DNA of 45,365 nt. It comes from an uncultured Elusimicrobia bacterium (lineage in GTDB: Bacteria > Elusimicrobiota > Elusimicrobia > Elusimicrobiales > UBA9959). This document shows, in pieces, positions 7,121-13,917 of this stretch (its first letter is position 1; each line of letters begins with the position of its first letter). The translations under genes and the position numbers were made by a program. The stretch covers positions 1-45,365 of the forward strand of contig CAIRNJ010000087.1 in assembly GCA_903879915.1 (NCBI GenBank), given 5' to 3'. The notes under the pieces are model-generated. The model saw only the letters and a program-made list of their open reading frames with translations, ran no database searches and was not told where the DNA came from.

Positions 7121-7486
7121 ATGAATAAGCCAAGGTATAAAGTAAATTTTTACCGCACGGCAAAAGGGAAGTGCCAGGCCTGTGATTATGCCCGGGCTAT
7201 GGACATCAACCACCAGGCCAAGGCAAAAAGGTGGTTCAAGGCGCTGGCGGAACTGGGGCCGGAGTTGCCTGAAGAATATGGAAAGCATCTGCGTGACGGA
7301 GTGTGGGAACTGCGGGTGATAATTCTGCACCATCAGCACCGTTTCCTGTATTTGTTTTATGGTGATATCGTGCTTGTAGCTAACGCGTTCCTGAAGAAAT
7401 CCTGGGAAGTGCCTGAGAGCGAGATAGAAAAAGCCATTGCGGCAATGGCGGATTGGAAAGCGCGGCGGGGATGGGAAGATCTATGA
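7121..7486 (+). CDS. higB: HigB/RelE-superfamily toxin (Gp49-like)
   Basis: 121 residues from the ATG at 7121. An in-frame ATG 12 nt earlier would lie inside the promoter. The sequence fits the phage-derived Gp49-like/HigB family: a first strand YKVNFYRT, a helical hairpin, then KHLRDGVWELRV, the FLYLFYGDIVLVANAFLKKS strand pair and a C-terminal helix. These proteins are ribosome-dependent mRNA interferases in the RelE superfamily. It overlaps the antitoxin start by 4 nt (ATGA), with the toxin first as in higBA loci. It is AT-richer than its neighbours, which points to horizontal acquisition. Family membership is likely; activity is not shown. Confidence 0.8.
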   Translation: MNKPRYKVNFYRTAKGKCQACDYARAMDINHQAKAKRWFKALAELGPELPEEYGKHLRDGVWELRVIILHHQHRFLYLFYGDIVLVANAFLKKSWEVPESEIEKAIAAMADWKARRGWEDL

Positions 7487-7794
7487 AGAAGAGTAAAGCG
7501 TCTGTTTCCCTTGATGAGGTTTTTGCCGGGTCCGAAAAGGACCCGCGGTGGAAGGCCGCTTACGAGAAGGCCGATATTGAGGTCCGTCTGGCTATCCAGA
7601 TAGCTAAGGCCAGGGCAAAAGCCCACATGACCCAGGGCCAATTAGCCAAAGCCATAGGCACAACTCAGTCCGTTATCTGCCGCATAGAGCGCGCCAACCA
7701 GAACCTGACCCTGAAAACCCTGGGCAAAATAGCCTCCGTCCTGCACGCCGACCTGATAGTCCAGCTCCGCCACCATCCCGGACTGTCACGGTAG
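7483..7794 (+). CDS. higA: HigA-like antitoxin, XRE-family HTH
   Basis: 103 residues from the ATG at 7483, which overlaps the toxin stop. Residues about 48-95 form a Cro/CI-type helix-turn-helix: MTQGQLAKAIGTTQSVICRIE, then NLTLKTLGKIASVL. The N-terminal half (SLDEVFAGSEKDPRWKAAYEKADIEVRLA) resembles the toxin-binding arm of HigA-type antitoxins that pair with Gp49-like toxins. It should neutralise HigB and repress the promoter at 7083-7120 through the dyad there (inference from the family). The ribosome binding site is weak (GGGAAG). Confidence 0.82.
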   Translation: MKKSKASVSLDEVFAGSEKDPRWKAAYEKADIEVRLAIQIAKARAKAHMTQGQLAKAIGTTQSVICRIERANQNLTLKTLGKIASVLHADLIVQLRHHPGLSR

Positions 7795-7921
7795 CTGTGA
7801 TAGAGAAACGGAATAATACGGTGACTAGTCAGTCTTTTCATGGGAACCACGAAGGATACGTCCTTTGGATTGACATTCTCTTCGTTGTCTGCGAAAATAT
7901 GTCCGGGAGTTGGATAAAACT
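7795..7921. other. Gap between antitoxin and membrane-protein gene
   Basis: AT-rich DNA without a gene. It contains a perfect 10-bp palindrome TGACTAGTCA (7822-7831), a hairpin of CCA+AAGGA pairing with TCCTT+TGG around TACG (7847-7868), and TTGACA at 7870-7875. The last could be the -35 box of a promoter for the next gene, though the -10 region (AAAATA near 7894) is poor. A related core, AACTAGTT, lies on the other side of the next gene (8267-8274). Confidence 0.4.
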
Positions 7922-8257
7922 ATGATTGCAAAAGAAGAGGTTAAAACCTGGCTAAAGTTATTTGGGTCGCTGGTCTGTATATTGGTCGGGTTTCCTCTTT
8001 GGTCGACATTCATCCTCATGCTACTCGGGCTAGTAACAGGGACTTTTATAGAGGCTTATGGTGTAGGTCTTTGGCTTGATAAACTTTATTATGCATTGCC
8101 AGCCTCTATGGTGGGGAATGAATGGTATCCGATACATGAATTCGGGCTTGCTCCTACACCAAACGGAATAATAGCTGGAGCAATAACTTATACCGTTATT
8201 GCTGCTATCATTTCGTCTCTAATTTCATTTGAGATCAGAGCGTTTAAACGGAACTAA
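7922..8257 (+). CDS. Unknown small membrane protein
   Basis: About 111 residues from the ATG at 7922. A TTG at 7910 would add four residues; GGGAG at 7905-7909 is 12 nt before the ATG. I do not recognise the family. There are two or three hydrophobic segments: LFGSLVCILVGFPLW, the adjacent TFILMLLGLVTGTFI, and GIIAGAITYTVIAAIISSLI near the C-terminus. A polar central loop contains GNEWYPIHEFG. The end is basic (RAFKRN). It is AT-rich like the adjacent toxin-antitoxin pair and unlike the chromosome around it, so it was probably acquired with it. No function is proposed. Confidence 0.6.
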   Translation: MIAKEEVKTWLKLFGSLVCILVGFPLWSTFILMLLGLVTGTFIEAYGVGLWLDKLYYALPASMVGNEWYPIHEFGLAPTPNGIIAGAITYTVIAAIISSLISFEIRAFKRN

Positions 8258-8315
8258 AGATAGTGTAACTAGTTCCTACGCTCTATCTTCGGCTAATCCC
8301 CTGTAATCTATGTTT

Positions 8316-8336
8316 CGGCCGTTCGCGCCGCTTTTT
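8316..8336 (+). terminator. Possible weak terminator after the membrane-protein gene
   Basis: CGGC (8316-8319) and GCCG (8327-8330) could pair and are followed by CTTTTT. The stem is only 4 bp, so this is a weak candidate. Upstream, AAGATAG (8257-8263) and CTATCTT (8283-8289) form a longer-looped dyad of unknown meaning. Confidence 0.3.
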
Positions 8337-8357
8337 GCTGGGAAAAGAGCGCCAAAA

Positions 8358-8386
8358 TTGCTATTTTATAGGCTTGCGGATAATAT
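8358..8386 (+). promoter_or_regulatory. Promoter for mlaD and downstream genes
   Basis: TTGCTA (8358-8363), a 17-bp spacer and TAATAT (8381-8386), giving a start near 8393 and a leader of about 50 nt before mlaD. An imperfect dyad (CTTGCGGATAAT at 8373-8384 and ATTATTCGCCAAG at 8394-8406) covers the -10 box and start site and could be an operator. It explains how mlaD can be expressed although cut off from mlaEF. Confidence 0.5.
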
Positions 8387-8443
8387 AGATATCATTATTC
8401 GCCAAGATTATCTATTTGTACGTTTTTTAGCGCCCGGGAAAAT

Positions 8444-9751
8444 ATGAACGGCGAGACAAAAGTTGGGTTGTTCGTTCTTGTGGGCTCCGTGCTTTTCGGC
8501 ACCGCCATCTTCCTGCTGGGCGATTATTCCTTCCAGAAGTTCTATCCCGTCTATGCCGAATTCACCGACGTGGCCGGCCTGCCGGACAAGGCCATCGTCA
8601 AACTGTCCGGCGTGGAAGTGGGCAAGATAAAGACCATCTCCCTTAAAGACGATAAAGTGATTGTAGAGCTGGCCGTCCGCGTGGGAGTGAAGATCTATAA
8701 GAACGCCAAGTTCCAGGTAGGCTCCACCAGCATGATAGGCTCCAAGTTCCTGCAGGTGGACCAGGGTTCGCCCGCCGCCGGGGTTTTAGAGGCCGGCGCT
8801 ACCGTGCACGGCGAGGAAGCCCTGGCGCTCGACCGCGCTATGGCCCGGGCCGTCAACAGCCTGGAAGCCCTGGTGGGCGATATCCGCGGCAACGGCGGCC
8901 TGGCCCGCGACCTCAACGCCATCCTCAAGAACCTGCGCGAGGTCACCGCCAACGTCAACGAGCTGGTGTCCGCCACGCAGCCCCACGCCGAAAAGATCAT
9001 GGAGCGCGCCGATTCCATCACCGCCAAACTCGACGCCATACTTACCAAGACCGACGCCATCGTCAGCAAAATAAACAACGGCGAAGGCGTGGCCGGGGCG
9101 TTGGTCTCAGATACCAAGATGAAGGACAATGTCTCAGCCGCCGTCACCAACCTGCGCGACGCCAGCGCCTCCGCTAAGGACGCCCTCGGGCGCATCAGCG
9201 GGTTCCGCACCTACCTGGTATGGGATTATAATTACGAGCCGCTGGCCCGCTCCTCCAAGAATAATTTCGGCGTGAAAATTTCCCCGCGGCCCGGCCGCTA
9301 CTATTACCTGGGCGGCGCCAACATGGTGAATACCAAGGACAAGGCCCGCGGCACCGACTACGAGGTGCGCAATACCGTGGACGCGCAGCTCGGTTGGGAG
9401 TTCGGCGCCTTCGACCTTTACGCCGGCGTGGTGCGCGGCTCCGGCGGCTCCGGCGTGCGCTGGAAGCCTTTCTACAATAATTCCAAGTGGGACCGCATAA
9501 GCGTGCTGGCGGAGGCCTCCGAGTTCACGCGCAACCGCGTTATAAAGCGCGGCGCGAGCAGCCGGCATTTCAACGACCCGCGCTACGACGTGGGCGTGGA
9601 CGTGACGGTGAACAAATATATCTCCGCTGGCGTGCGCCTGAACGACATGGCCGAGACCCGGCGCGTGAACTACACCACGCGGCTGATCTTCGAGGATAAG
9701 GACATAGCTTATCTTTTCGGTTTCGCCACCCTCGGCTCGATGAAGAAGTAG
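8444..9751 (+). CDS. mlaD: MlaD-type MCE protein with C-terminal beta-rich domain
   Basis: 435 residues, far longer than E. coli MlaD (about 180). A transmembrane anchor (LFVLVGSVLFGTAIFLLG) is followed by one MCE domain at about residues 36-115 (YAEFTDVAGLPDKAIVKLSGVEVGKI ... GSTSMIGSKFLQVDQG). A helical, heptad-like region (about 130-255, many Ala/Asn/Asp) comes next. The last 175 residues are rich in alternating aromatic/polar strands (PGRYYYLGGANMV, VDAQLGWEFGAFDLYAGVV, YISAGVRLND). MCE rings carry phospholipid across the periplasm. The C-terminal part looks like outer-membrane beta strands, though it lacks a terminal Phe. It probably works with MlaE and MlaF despite the 1.66-kb gap. Confidence 0.85.
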   Translation: MNGETKVGLFVLVGSVLFGTAIFLLGDYSFQKFYPVYAEFTDVAGLPDKAIVKLSGVEVGKIKTISLKDDKVIVELAVRVGVKIYKNAKFQVGSTSMIGSKFLQVDQGSPAAGVLEAGATVHGEEALALDRAMARAVNSLEALVGDIRGNGGLARDLNAILKNLREVTANVNELVSATQPHAEKIMERADSITAKLDAILTKTDAIVSKINNGEGVAGALVSDTKMKDNVSAAVTNLRDASASAKDALGRISGFRTYLVWDYNYEPLARSSKNNFGVKISPRPGRYYYLGGANMVNTKDKARGTDYEVRNTVDAQLGWEFGAFDLYAGVVRGSGGSGVRWKPFYNNSKWDRISVLAEASEFTRNRVIKRGASSRHFNDPRYDVGVDVTVNKYISAGVRLNDMAETRRVNYTTRLIFEDKDIAYLFGFATLGSMKK

Positions 9752-9770
9752 CGGACGGCAGATCTACGGC

Positions 9771-11198
9771 ATGAAATTAAGAACGATATATCGCTGCCAG
9801 CAATGCGGTCTGGCTTCCCCGAAGTGGTCCGGCCAATGCGGCGGCTGCGGCGGCTGGAACACCCTCGTGGAAGAGGCCGAGGAAGTGCTTACCAAAGCTG
9901 CCGCCAAAGCCCGCGGTCTTACCGAATTTTCCGAGCCCGCGGTGAAGCTGTCCGAGGCCGCCGCGCTCAAGGCCGAGCACGCGCCCACCGGCCTGGCGGA
10001 GCTCGACCGCGCGCTGGGCGGCGGCCTGGTGAGCGGGCAGGTGGTGCTGCTGGCGGGCCCGCCCGGCATAGGCAAATCCACGCTGACGCTGGAGACCTGC
10101 GCCGCGCTGTCGGCCGGGGCTTACGCCGGAAAAAAAGTCCTTTACGTTTCCGGCGAGGAATCCCTGTCGCAGGTGGGCTCGCGCGCCGAGCGCCTCGGGG
10201 CCAGGTCCGAGACCGTGTACCTGATGTCCGAGACGAATCTTGCGCGCATCATCGACGAATTCAGGCGTCTGAAGCCCGCTTTCCTGGTCATTGATTCGAT
10301 ACAGACCATGTACCATCCCGATTTCGTGGGCAGCCCCGGTTCCGTCGGGCAGATACGGGAATGCGCCTCCGAGCTTTTAAAGACCGTCAAGGCGGCCGGC
10401 ACGCCGCTGTTCCTGCTGGGCCACGTCACCAAGGAGGGCTCGCTGGCCGGGCCCAAGGTGCTGGAGCACATAGTGGACACGGTGCTGTACTTCGACGCCG
10501 AGAAGAACAACGTCTACCGCGTGCTGCGGCCGCACAAGAACCGCTTCGGCCCCGTGGACGAGACCGGCATTTTCGAGATGACCCCGCGCGGCCTGCGCTC
10601 CGTGGCGGACGCCGGGATAATGATGGGCGAGTGCGACCGGGACCGCGCGCTGATAGGCCGCGCTTTCACCGTGGCCTTCGAAGGCGCTCGGCCGATGCTG
10701 GCCGAGATACAGGCGCTGGCGGCGAAGTCCTACCTGCCTTACCCGCGCCGCACCGTGACCGGGCTGGACCTCAACCGCGCGCAGCTGCTGATAGCCGCGC
10801 TGGAGAAGAACCTCGGCCTGCGCTTCGACGAGATGGACGTCTTCGCGTCGCTGCAGGGCGGCATAAAATTCAAGGACCCCGCGCTGGACCTGGCGTTCTG
10901 CGCGGCCCTTATCAGTTCGGCGAAGGACATCGCTCTGCCGCCGGACTGCGTTTTCATCGGTGAAGTGGGCATACTGGCCCAGGTGTCGAGCCCGGGTTTC
11001 CTGGACCGGCGCCTTGCGGAAGCTGAACGCCTGGGTTTTAAAACGGCGTTCGTGCCGCGCCTGCCTAAGAAGGACGAGGGCCGTCTCAAGACCCTGCGCC
11101 TCGAGGCGGTGCGCGATATGGGCGGGCTTTACGCCGCCCTGGTGAAATTGAAGCCCGCCGGCGTGCCGGCGGGTAAAAATAAGACAGCGGCCGCGTAG
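9771..11198 (+). CDS. radA: DNA repair protein RadA/Sms
   Basis: 475 residues with the full RadA layout. An N-terminal C4 zinc finger (Cys9, 12, 23, 26) is followed by a RecA-like ATPase with Walker A GPPGIGKS (96-103) and Walker B FLVIDSIQT (171-179). The RadA-specific KNRFG motif is at 256-260. A C-terminal Lon-protease-like domain has no protease role. RadA is a DnaB-like helicase that drives branch migration during recombination. It lies 19 bp after mlaD and 21 bp before the PIN-TRAM gene, where radA is often found in other bacteria. Confidence 0.95.
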   Translation: MKLRTIYRCQQCGLASPKWSGQCGGCGGWNTLVEEAEEVLTKAAAKARGLTEFSEPAVKLSEAAALKAEHAPTGLAELDRALGGGLVSGQVVLLAGPPGIGKSTLTLETCAALSAGAYAGKKVLYVSGEESLSQVGSRAERLGARSETVYLMSETNLARIIDEFRRLKPAFLVIDSIQTMYHPDFVGSPGSVGQIRECASELLKTVKAAGTPLFLLGHVTKEGSLAGPKVLEHIVDTVLYFDAEKNNVYRVLRPHKNRFGPVDETGIFEMTPRGLRSVADAGIMMGECDRDRALIGRAFTVAFEGARPMLAEIQALAAKSYLPYPRRTVTGLDLNRAQLLIAALEKNLGLRFDEMDVFASLQGGIKFKDPALDLAFCAALISSAKDIALPPDCVFIGEVGILAQVSSPGFLDRRLAEAERLGFKTAFVPRLPKKDEGRLKTLRLEAVRDMGGLYAALVKLKPAGVPAGKNKTAAA

Positions 11199-11219
11199 CG
11201 GCGCACACAAGGAGCTATT

Positions 11220-12227
11220 ATGATAGTTTGGATCTTCAGGGCCGTGGCCATAGCCGGCACGCCTATCCTTACCTGGCTGACAGTTTCCAAGGACCTCAAA
11301 GGCGTGGCCCTCGGCGTGCTGATAGGCCTGGTGATAATCGGCATAGAATACGTCTTCGAGAACGTCAGCCTGTTCTCGCTGATCATAGGCATCATAGGCG
11401 GCGTAGCGGGCATCATCGTTTCAAAGCTGCTCGACTATACCGTCTTCCAGATAGGCAACCCGGGCTTCAACGAGGTCTGGAACACCTATAACCCCATAAT
11501 CCGCTACGCGCTGGCGCTGCTGGGTATGATAGTGAGCATCCGCAAGATCCCCGAGATGGACGACCTCGACAAGAACATCCTGTCGCTGGGGCGCCGCGGC
11601 AGCCGGAACATGAAGGTGCTGGACATTTCCGCCATCCTCGACGGCCGCGTGCTGGATATCTGCGACACGCACTTCATCACCGGCGGCATCATAACGCCGC
11701 GCTTCGTGGTGCAGGAGCTGCACTCGCTGGCCGAATCCGGCGAGCCCATCAAGCGCGCCAAGGGCCGCCGAGGGCTGGACATCCTGGCCCGGCTGCAGGA
11801 ATCGCGCGATATCCCGTTCCGCGTGATAGACCGCGACATCAAAGGCAACCAGGACAACCAGATGAAGCTGGTGACCATCGCCAAGGAACTGGGCGCGGCC
11901 ATCATCACCACCGACTTCACCATCAACAAGCTGGGCGCCCTTGAGAACCTCACCGTGCTCAACATCAACGACCTCACCATCGCCCTTAAGCCCGTGGTGC
12001 TGCCCGGAGAAGAGACGCAGGTGTTCGTGATGAAAGAGGGCAAGGAGAAAGAGCAGGGCGTGGGCTACCTCGACGACGGCACGATGATAGTGATAGAGGA
12101 CGGCCACAGCTTTATAGGCAAGAAGGTGGACGCGGTGGTGCAGTCCATCCTCCAGACCTCGCAGGGCCGGATAATTTTCACGCGCGTCAGGGGCAAGTCC
12201 GAACAGCAGGGCCCCAAACAGGAATAG
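11220..12227 (+). CDS. Membrane-anchored PIN-TRAM domain protein (YacL-like)
   Basis: 335 residues. About four membrane segments occupy residues 1-110. A PIN nuclease-like domain follows at about 132-255, with conserved acidic residues at Asp135 and Asp141 (VLDISAILDGR) and in AAIITTDFTINK. A TRAM domain, a predicted RNA-binding beta barrel, occupies about 270-327 (GVGYLDDGTMIVIEDG). The arrangement matches the YacL family, often located between radA and ispD as here. The acidic residues suggest a Mg-dependent RNase, but the cellular target is not known to me. AAGGAG lies 6 nt before the ATG, one of the best ribosome binding sites in the window. Confidence 0.9.
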   Translation: MIVWIFRAVAIAGTPILTWLTVSKDLKGVALGVLIGLVIIGIEYVFENVSLFSLIIGIIGGVAGIIVSKLLDYTVFQIGNPGFNEVWNTYNPIIRYALALLGMIVSIRKIPEMDDLDKNILSLGRRGSRNMKVLDISAILDGRVLDICDTHFITGGIITPRFVVQELHSLAESGEPIKRAKGRRGLDILARLQESRDIPFRVIDRDIKGNQDNQMKLVTIAKELGAAIITTDFTINKLGALENLTVLNINDLTIALKPVVLPGEETQVFVMKEGKEKEQGVGYLDDGTMIVIEDGHSFIGKKVDAVVQSILQTSQGRIIFTRVRGKSEQQGPKQE

Positions 12228-12259
12228 CCGCAAGGCGTGCGGAGCGCTACGGTGATCGC

Positions 12260-13462
12260 GTGACCAGAAAAGAAACTACACACGGCGGAGCCGAGGCCAT
12301 CATCCTGGCCGGCGGCTCCGGCACGCGCATGGGCGGCGACAAACAGTATCTGCCGCTGGCGGGCCGGCCCATGCTGGAATGGACCGTGGAAGCGTTCACC
12401 GGCAGCGGGCTTTTTTCGTCGGTGATACTCGCGCTGGGCCCCGAAAATCTTAAAAAGCACGGCGCGGCCTGGGCGCGCGCCGGCGTAAAGACGGTCCCGG
12501 CGGGCGCTACCCGCATGGCTTCGCTGAAGAACGCTTTCCGCCTGGTGAGCCCCGGCGCGGCGCTGGTGGCCGTGCACGACGGGGCCAGGCCTTTCGCGGA
12601 CAAGCAGCTGATAAAGGCGTGCCTGGACCGCGCGGGTGCCGCGGGCGCGGCCGTGCCGGCCGTGCCGCTGAAAGACACCGTAAAAAAAATAGCGGCCGGC
12701 GGCGGGGCTTTCGAAGGCACCCTCGACCGGGCGGCCCTGGTGGCGGTGCAGACGCCGCAGTGCTACCGCAGGGGAGTGCTGGAGGCTTTGCTGGCCGCCG
12801 CGCGGCCGGGCGTGGATTATACCGACGAATCCCAGCTGCTCGAGAGCCTGGGCGTGAAAGTGGCCGCGGTGCCTTCGAGTTACCGCAATATCAAGGTGAC
12901 CACTCCCGAAGATCTGCTGATAGCGGAGGCTTTTATGAAGAACGAAAAGAACGTCAGGACCGAGCCGGCCAAAGCCGCTCCGGCCAGGCTGTGCCGGGCG
13001 GGGTTCGGCTACGACATCCACCGCCTGGTGGAAGGCCGCCCGCTGATACTCGGCGGGGTGAAGATAGACTACCTCAAGGGGCTGCTGGGCCATTCCGACG
13101 GAGACGTGGTGCTGCATTCGGTCTGCGACGCGCTGCTGGGCTCCATCTCCGCCGGCGAGATAGGCGTGTATTTCCCGCCCACCGACCTGACGCTGATGGG
13201 GATCTCCAGCGTGGAGATAGCCAAAAAAACGCTGGAGGTGCTGGCCGCCAGGAAAGCCGGCATCGTCAACGTGGACATCACCATCCTGGCGGAGGAACCC
13301 AAGCTCAAGCCCTACTACGACGCTATCCGCGATTCGGTGGCCGGGATCCTGAAAATGGACCGCGCCGACGTCAGCATCAAGGCGAAAAGCCGCGAGGGGC
13401 TGGGCGACATCGGCCACGGCGAAGCCATAGTCTGCTACGCCGTAGCCAGCGTGGTGAAATGA
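12260..13462 (+). CDS. ispDF: Bifunctional IspD/IspF isoprenoid enzyme
   Basis: 400 residues from a GTG start. Residues about 12-226 are IspD (2-C-methyl-D-erythritol 4-phosphate cytidylyltransferase): GGSGTRMGGDKQ binds CTP. A linker of about 20 residues (227-245) follows. Residues 246-400 are IspF (MECDP synthase), with metal ligands Asp252 and His254 (YDIH) and His287 (GDVVLH). The two enzymes flank the IspE step of the non-mevalonate pathway. Such fusions are known in alpha- and epsilonproteobacteria and elsewhere. No ispE is in the window. The stop overlaps the lipoprotein start by 4 nt. No strong ribosome binding site is seen. Confidence 0.94.
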   Translation: MTRKETTHGGAEAIILAGGSGTRMGGDKQYLPLAGRPMLEWTVEAFTGSGLFSSVILALGPENLKKHGAAWARAGVKTVPAGATRMASLKNAFRLVSPGAALVAVHDGARPFADKQLIKACLDRAGAAGAAVPAVPLKDTVKKIAAGGGAFEGTLDRAALVAVQTPQCYRRGVLEALLAAARPGVDYTDESQLLESLGVKVAAVPSSYRNIKVTTPEDLLIAEAFMKNEKNVRTEPAKAAPARLCRAGFGYDIHRLVEGRPLILGGVKIDYLKGLLGHSDGDVVLHSVCDALLGSISAGEIGVYFPPTDLTLMGISSVEIAKKTLEVLAARKAGIVNVDITILAEEPKLKPYYDAIRDSVAGILKMDRADVSIKAKSREGLGDIGHGEAIVCYAVASVVK

Positions 13463-13878
13463 ACACGATGAAGCTGCTCCCGCCGGCCTGCCTCGCCGCC
13501 GCGCTGCTCTGCGCCTGCGCGGCGCCGGGCCCGGGCCCGGCAACGCCGGCGCGGCCCGCAGGCGCGGCCGTGGTCTTCGAAAGGCGCACCTTCAAGCTTT
13601 CCAAGACCCCCGACTCCGACCTGGAAGCGGCGCTGGGGGACGTCCTGTCCGCCGGCTACAACGCCGCTGTGAAGCGCCGCTCCGGCGACAAGCCGCTGGA
13701 AACGGGCTTTACCTATTCCATGGCGCCCAAAGGGGCCACCTATCCTTTTTCGGAGATAGAGATCTCCTGCATCATGCAGGAAAAATACGCGCGCGCCAAA
13801 GGCCCCGGGCTGTGCGGGGACCTTTTTCTGGAGCTGGACCAGCGGCTGAAGCGCGCCGTGGCAAGGTCCGGCAGGTAA
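13459..13878 (+). CDS. Small lipoprotein of unknown function
   Basis: 139 residues. It overlaps ispDF by 4 nt (ATGA). It opens with a type II signal peptide: MNTMKLLPPACLAAALL followed by CAC, with Cys20 the likely lipidated residue. An Ala/Pro/Gly-rich tether follows. The mature part (FERRTFKLSKTPDSDLEAALGDVL ... GFTYSMAPKGATYPFSEIEISCIM ... GPGLCGDLFLELDQRL) contains two cysteines that could form a disulfide. I do not recognise the family. It is probably anchored to a membrane facing the periplasm. Its place between ispDF and cysS does not suggest a role. Confidence 0.75.
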   Translation: MNTMKLLPPACLAAALLCACAAPGPGPATPARPAGAAVVFERRTFKLSKTPDSDLEAALGDVLSAGYNAAVKRRSGDKPLETGFTYSMAPKGATYPFSEIEISCIMQEKYARAKGPGLCGDLFLELDQRLKRAVARSGR

Positions 13879-13917
13879 ACACGGGGTGGCAGCAACAGGC
13901 CGCGCCCGGAGCTATTT

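Noticed and set aside
7870-7900. TTGACA at 7870 as a clear promoter for the unknown membrane gene
   Set aside because: The -35 box is perfect, but no acceptable -10 hexamer lies 16-18 bp downstream, so it is mentioned only as a possibility.
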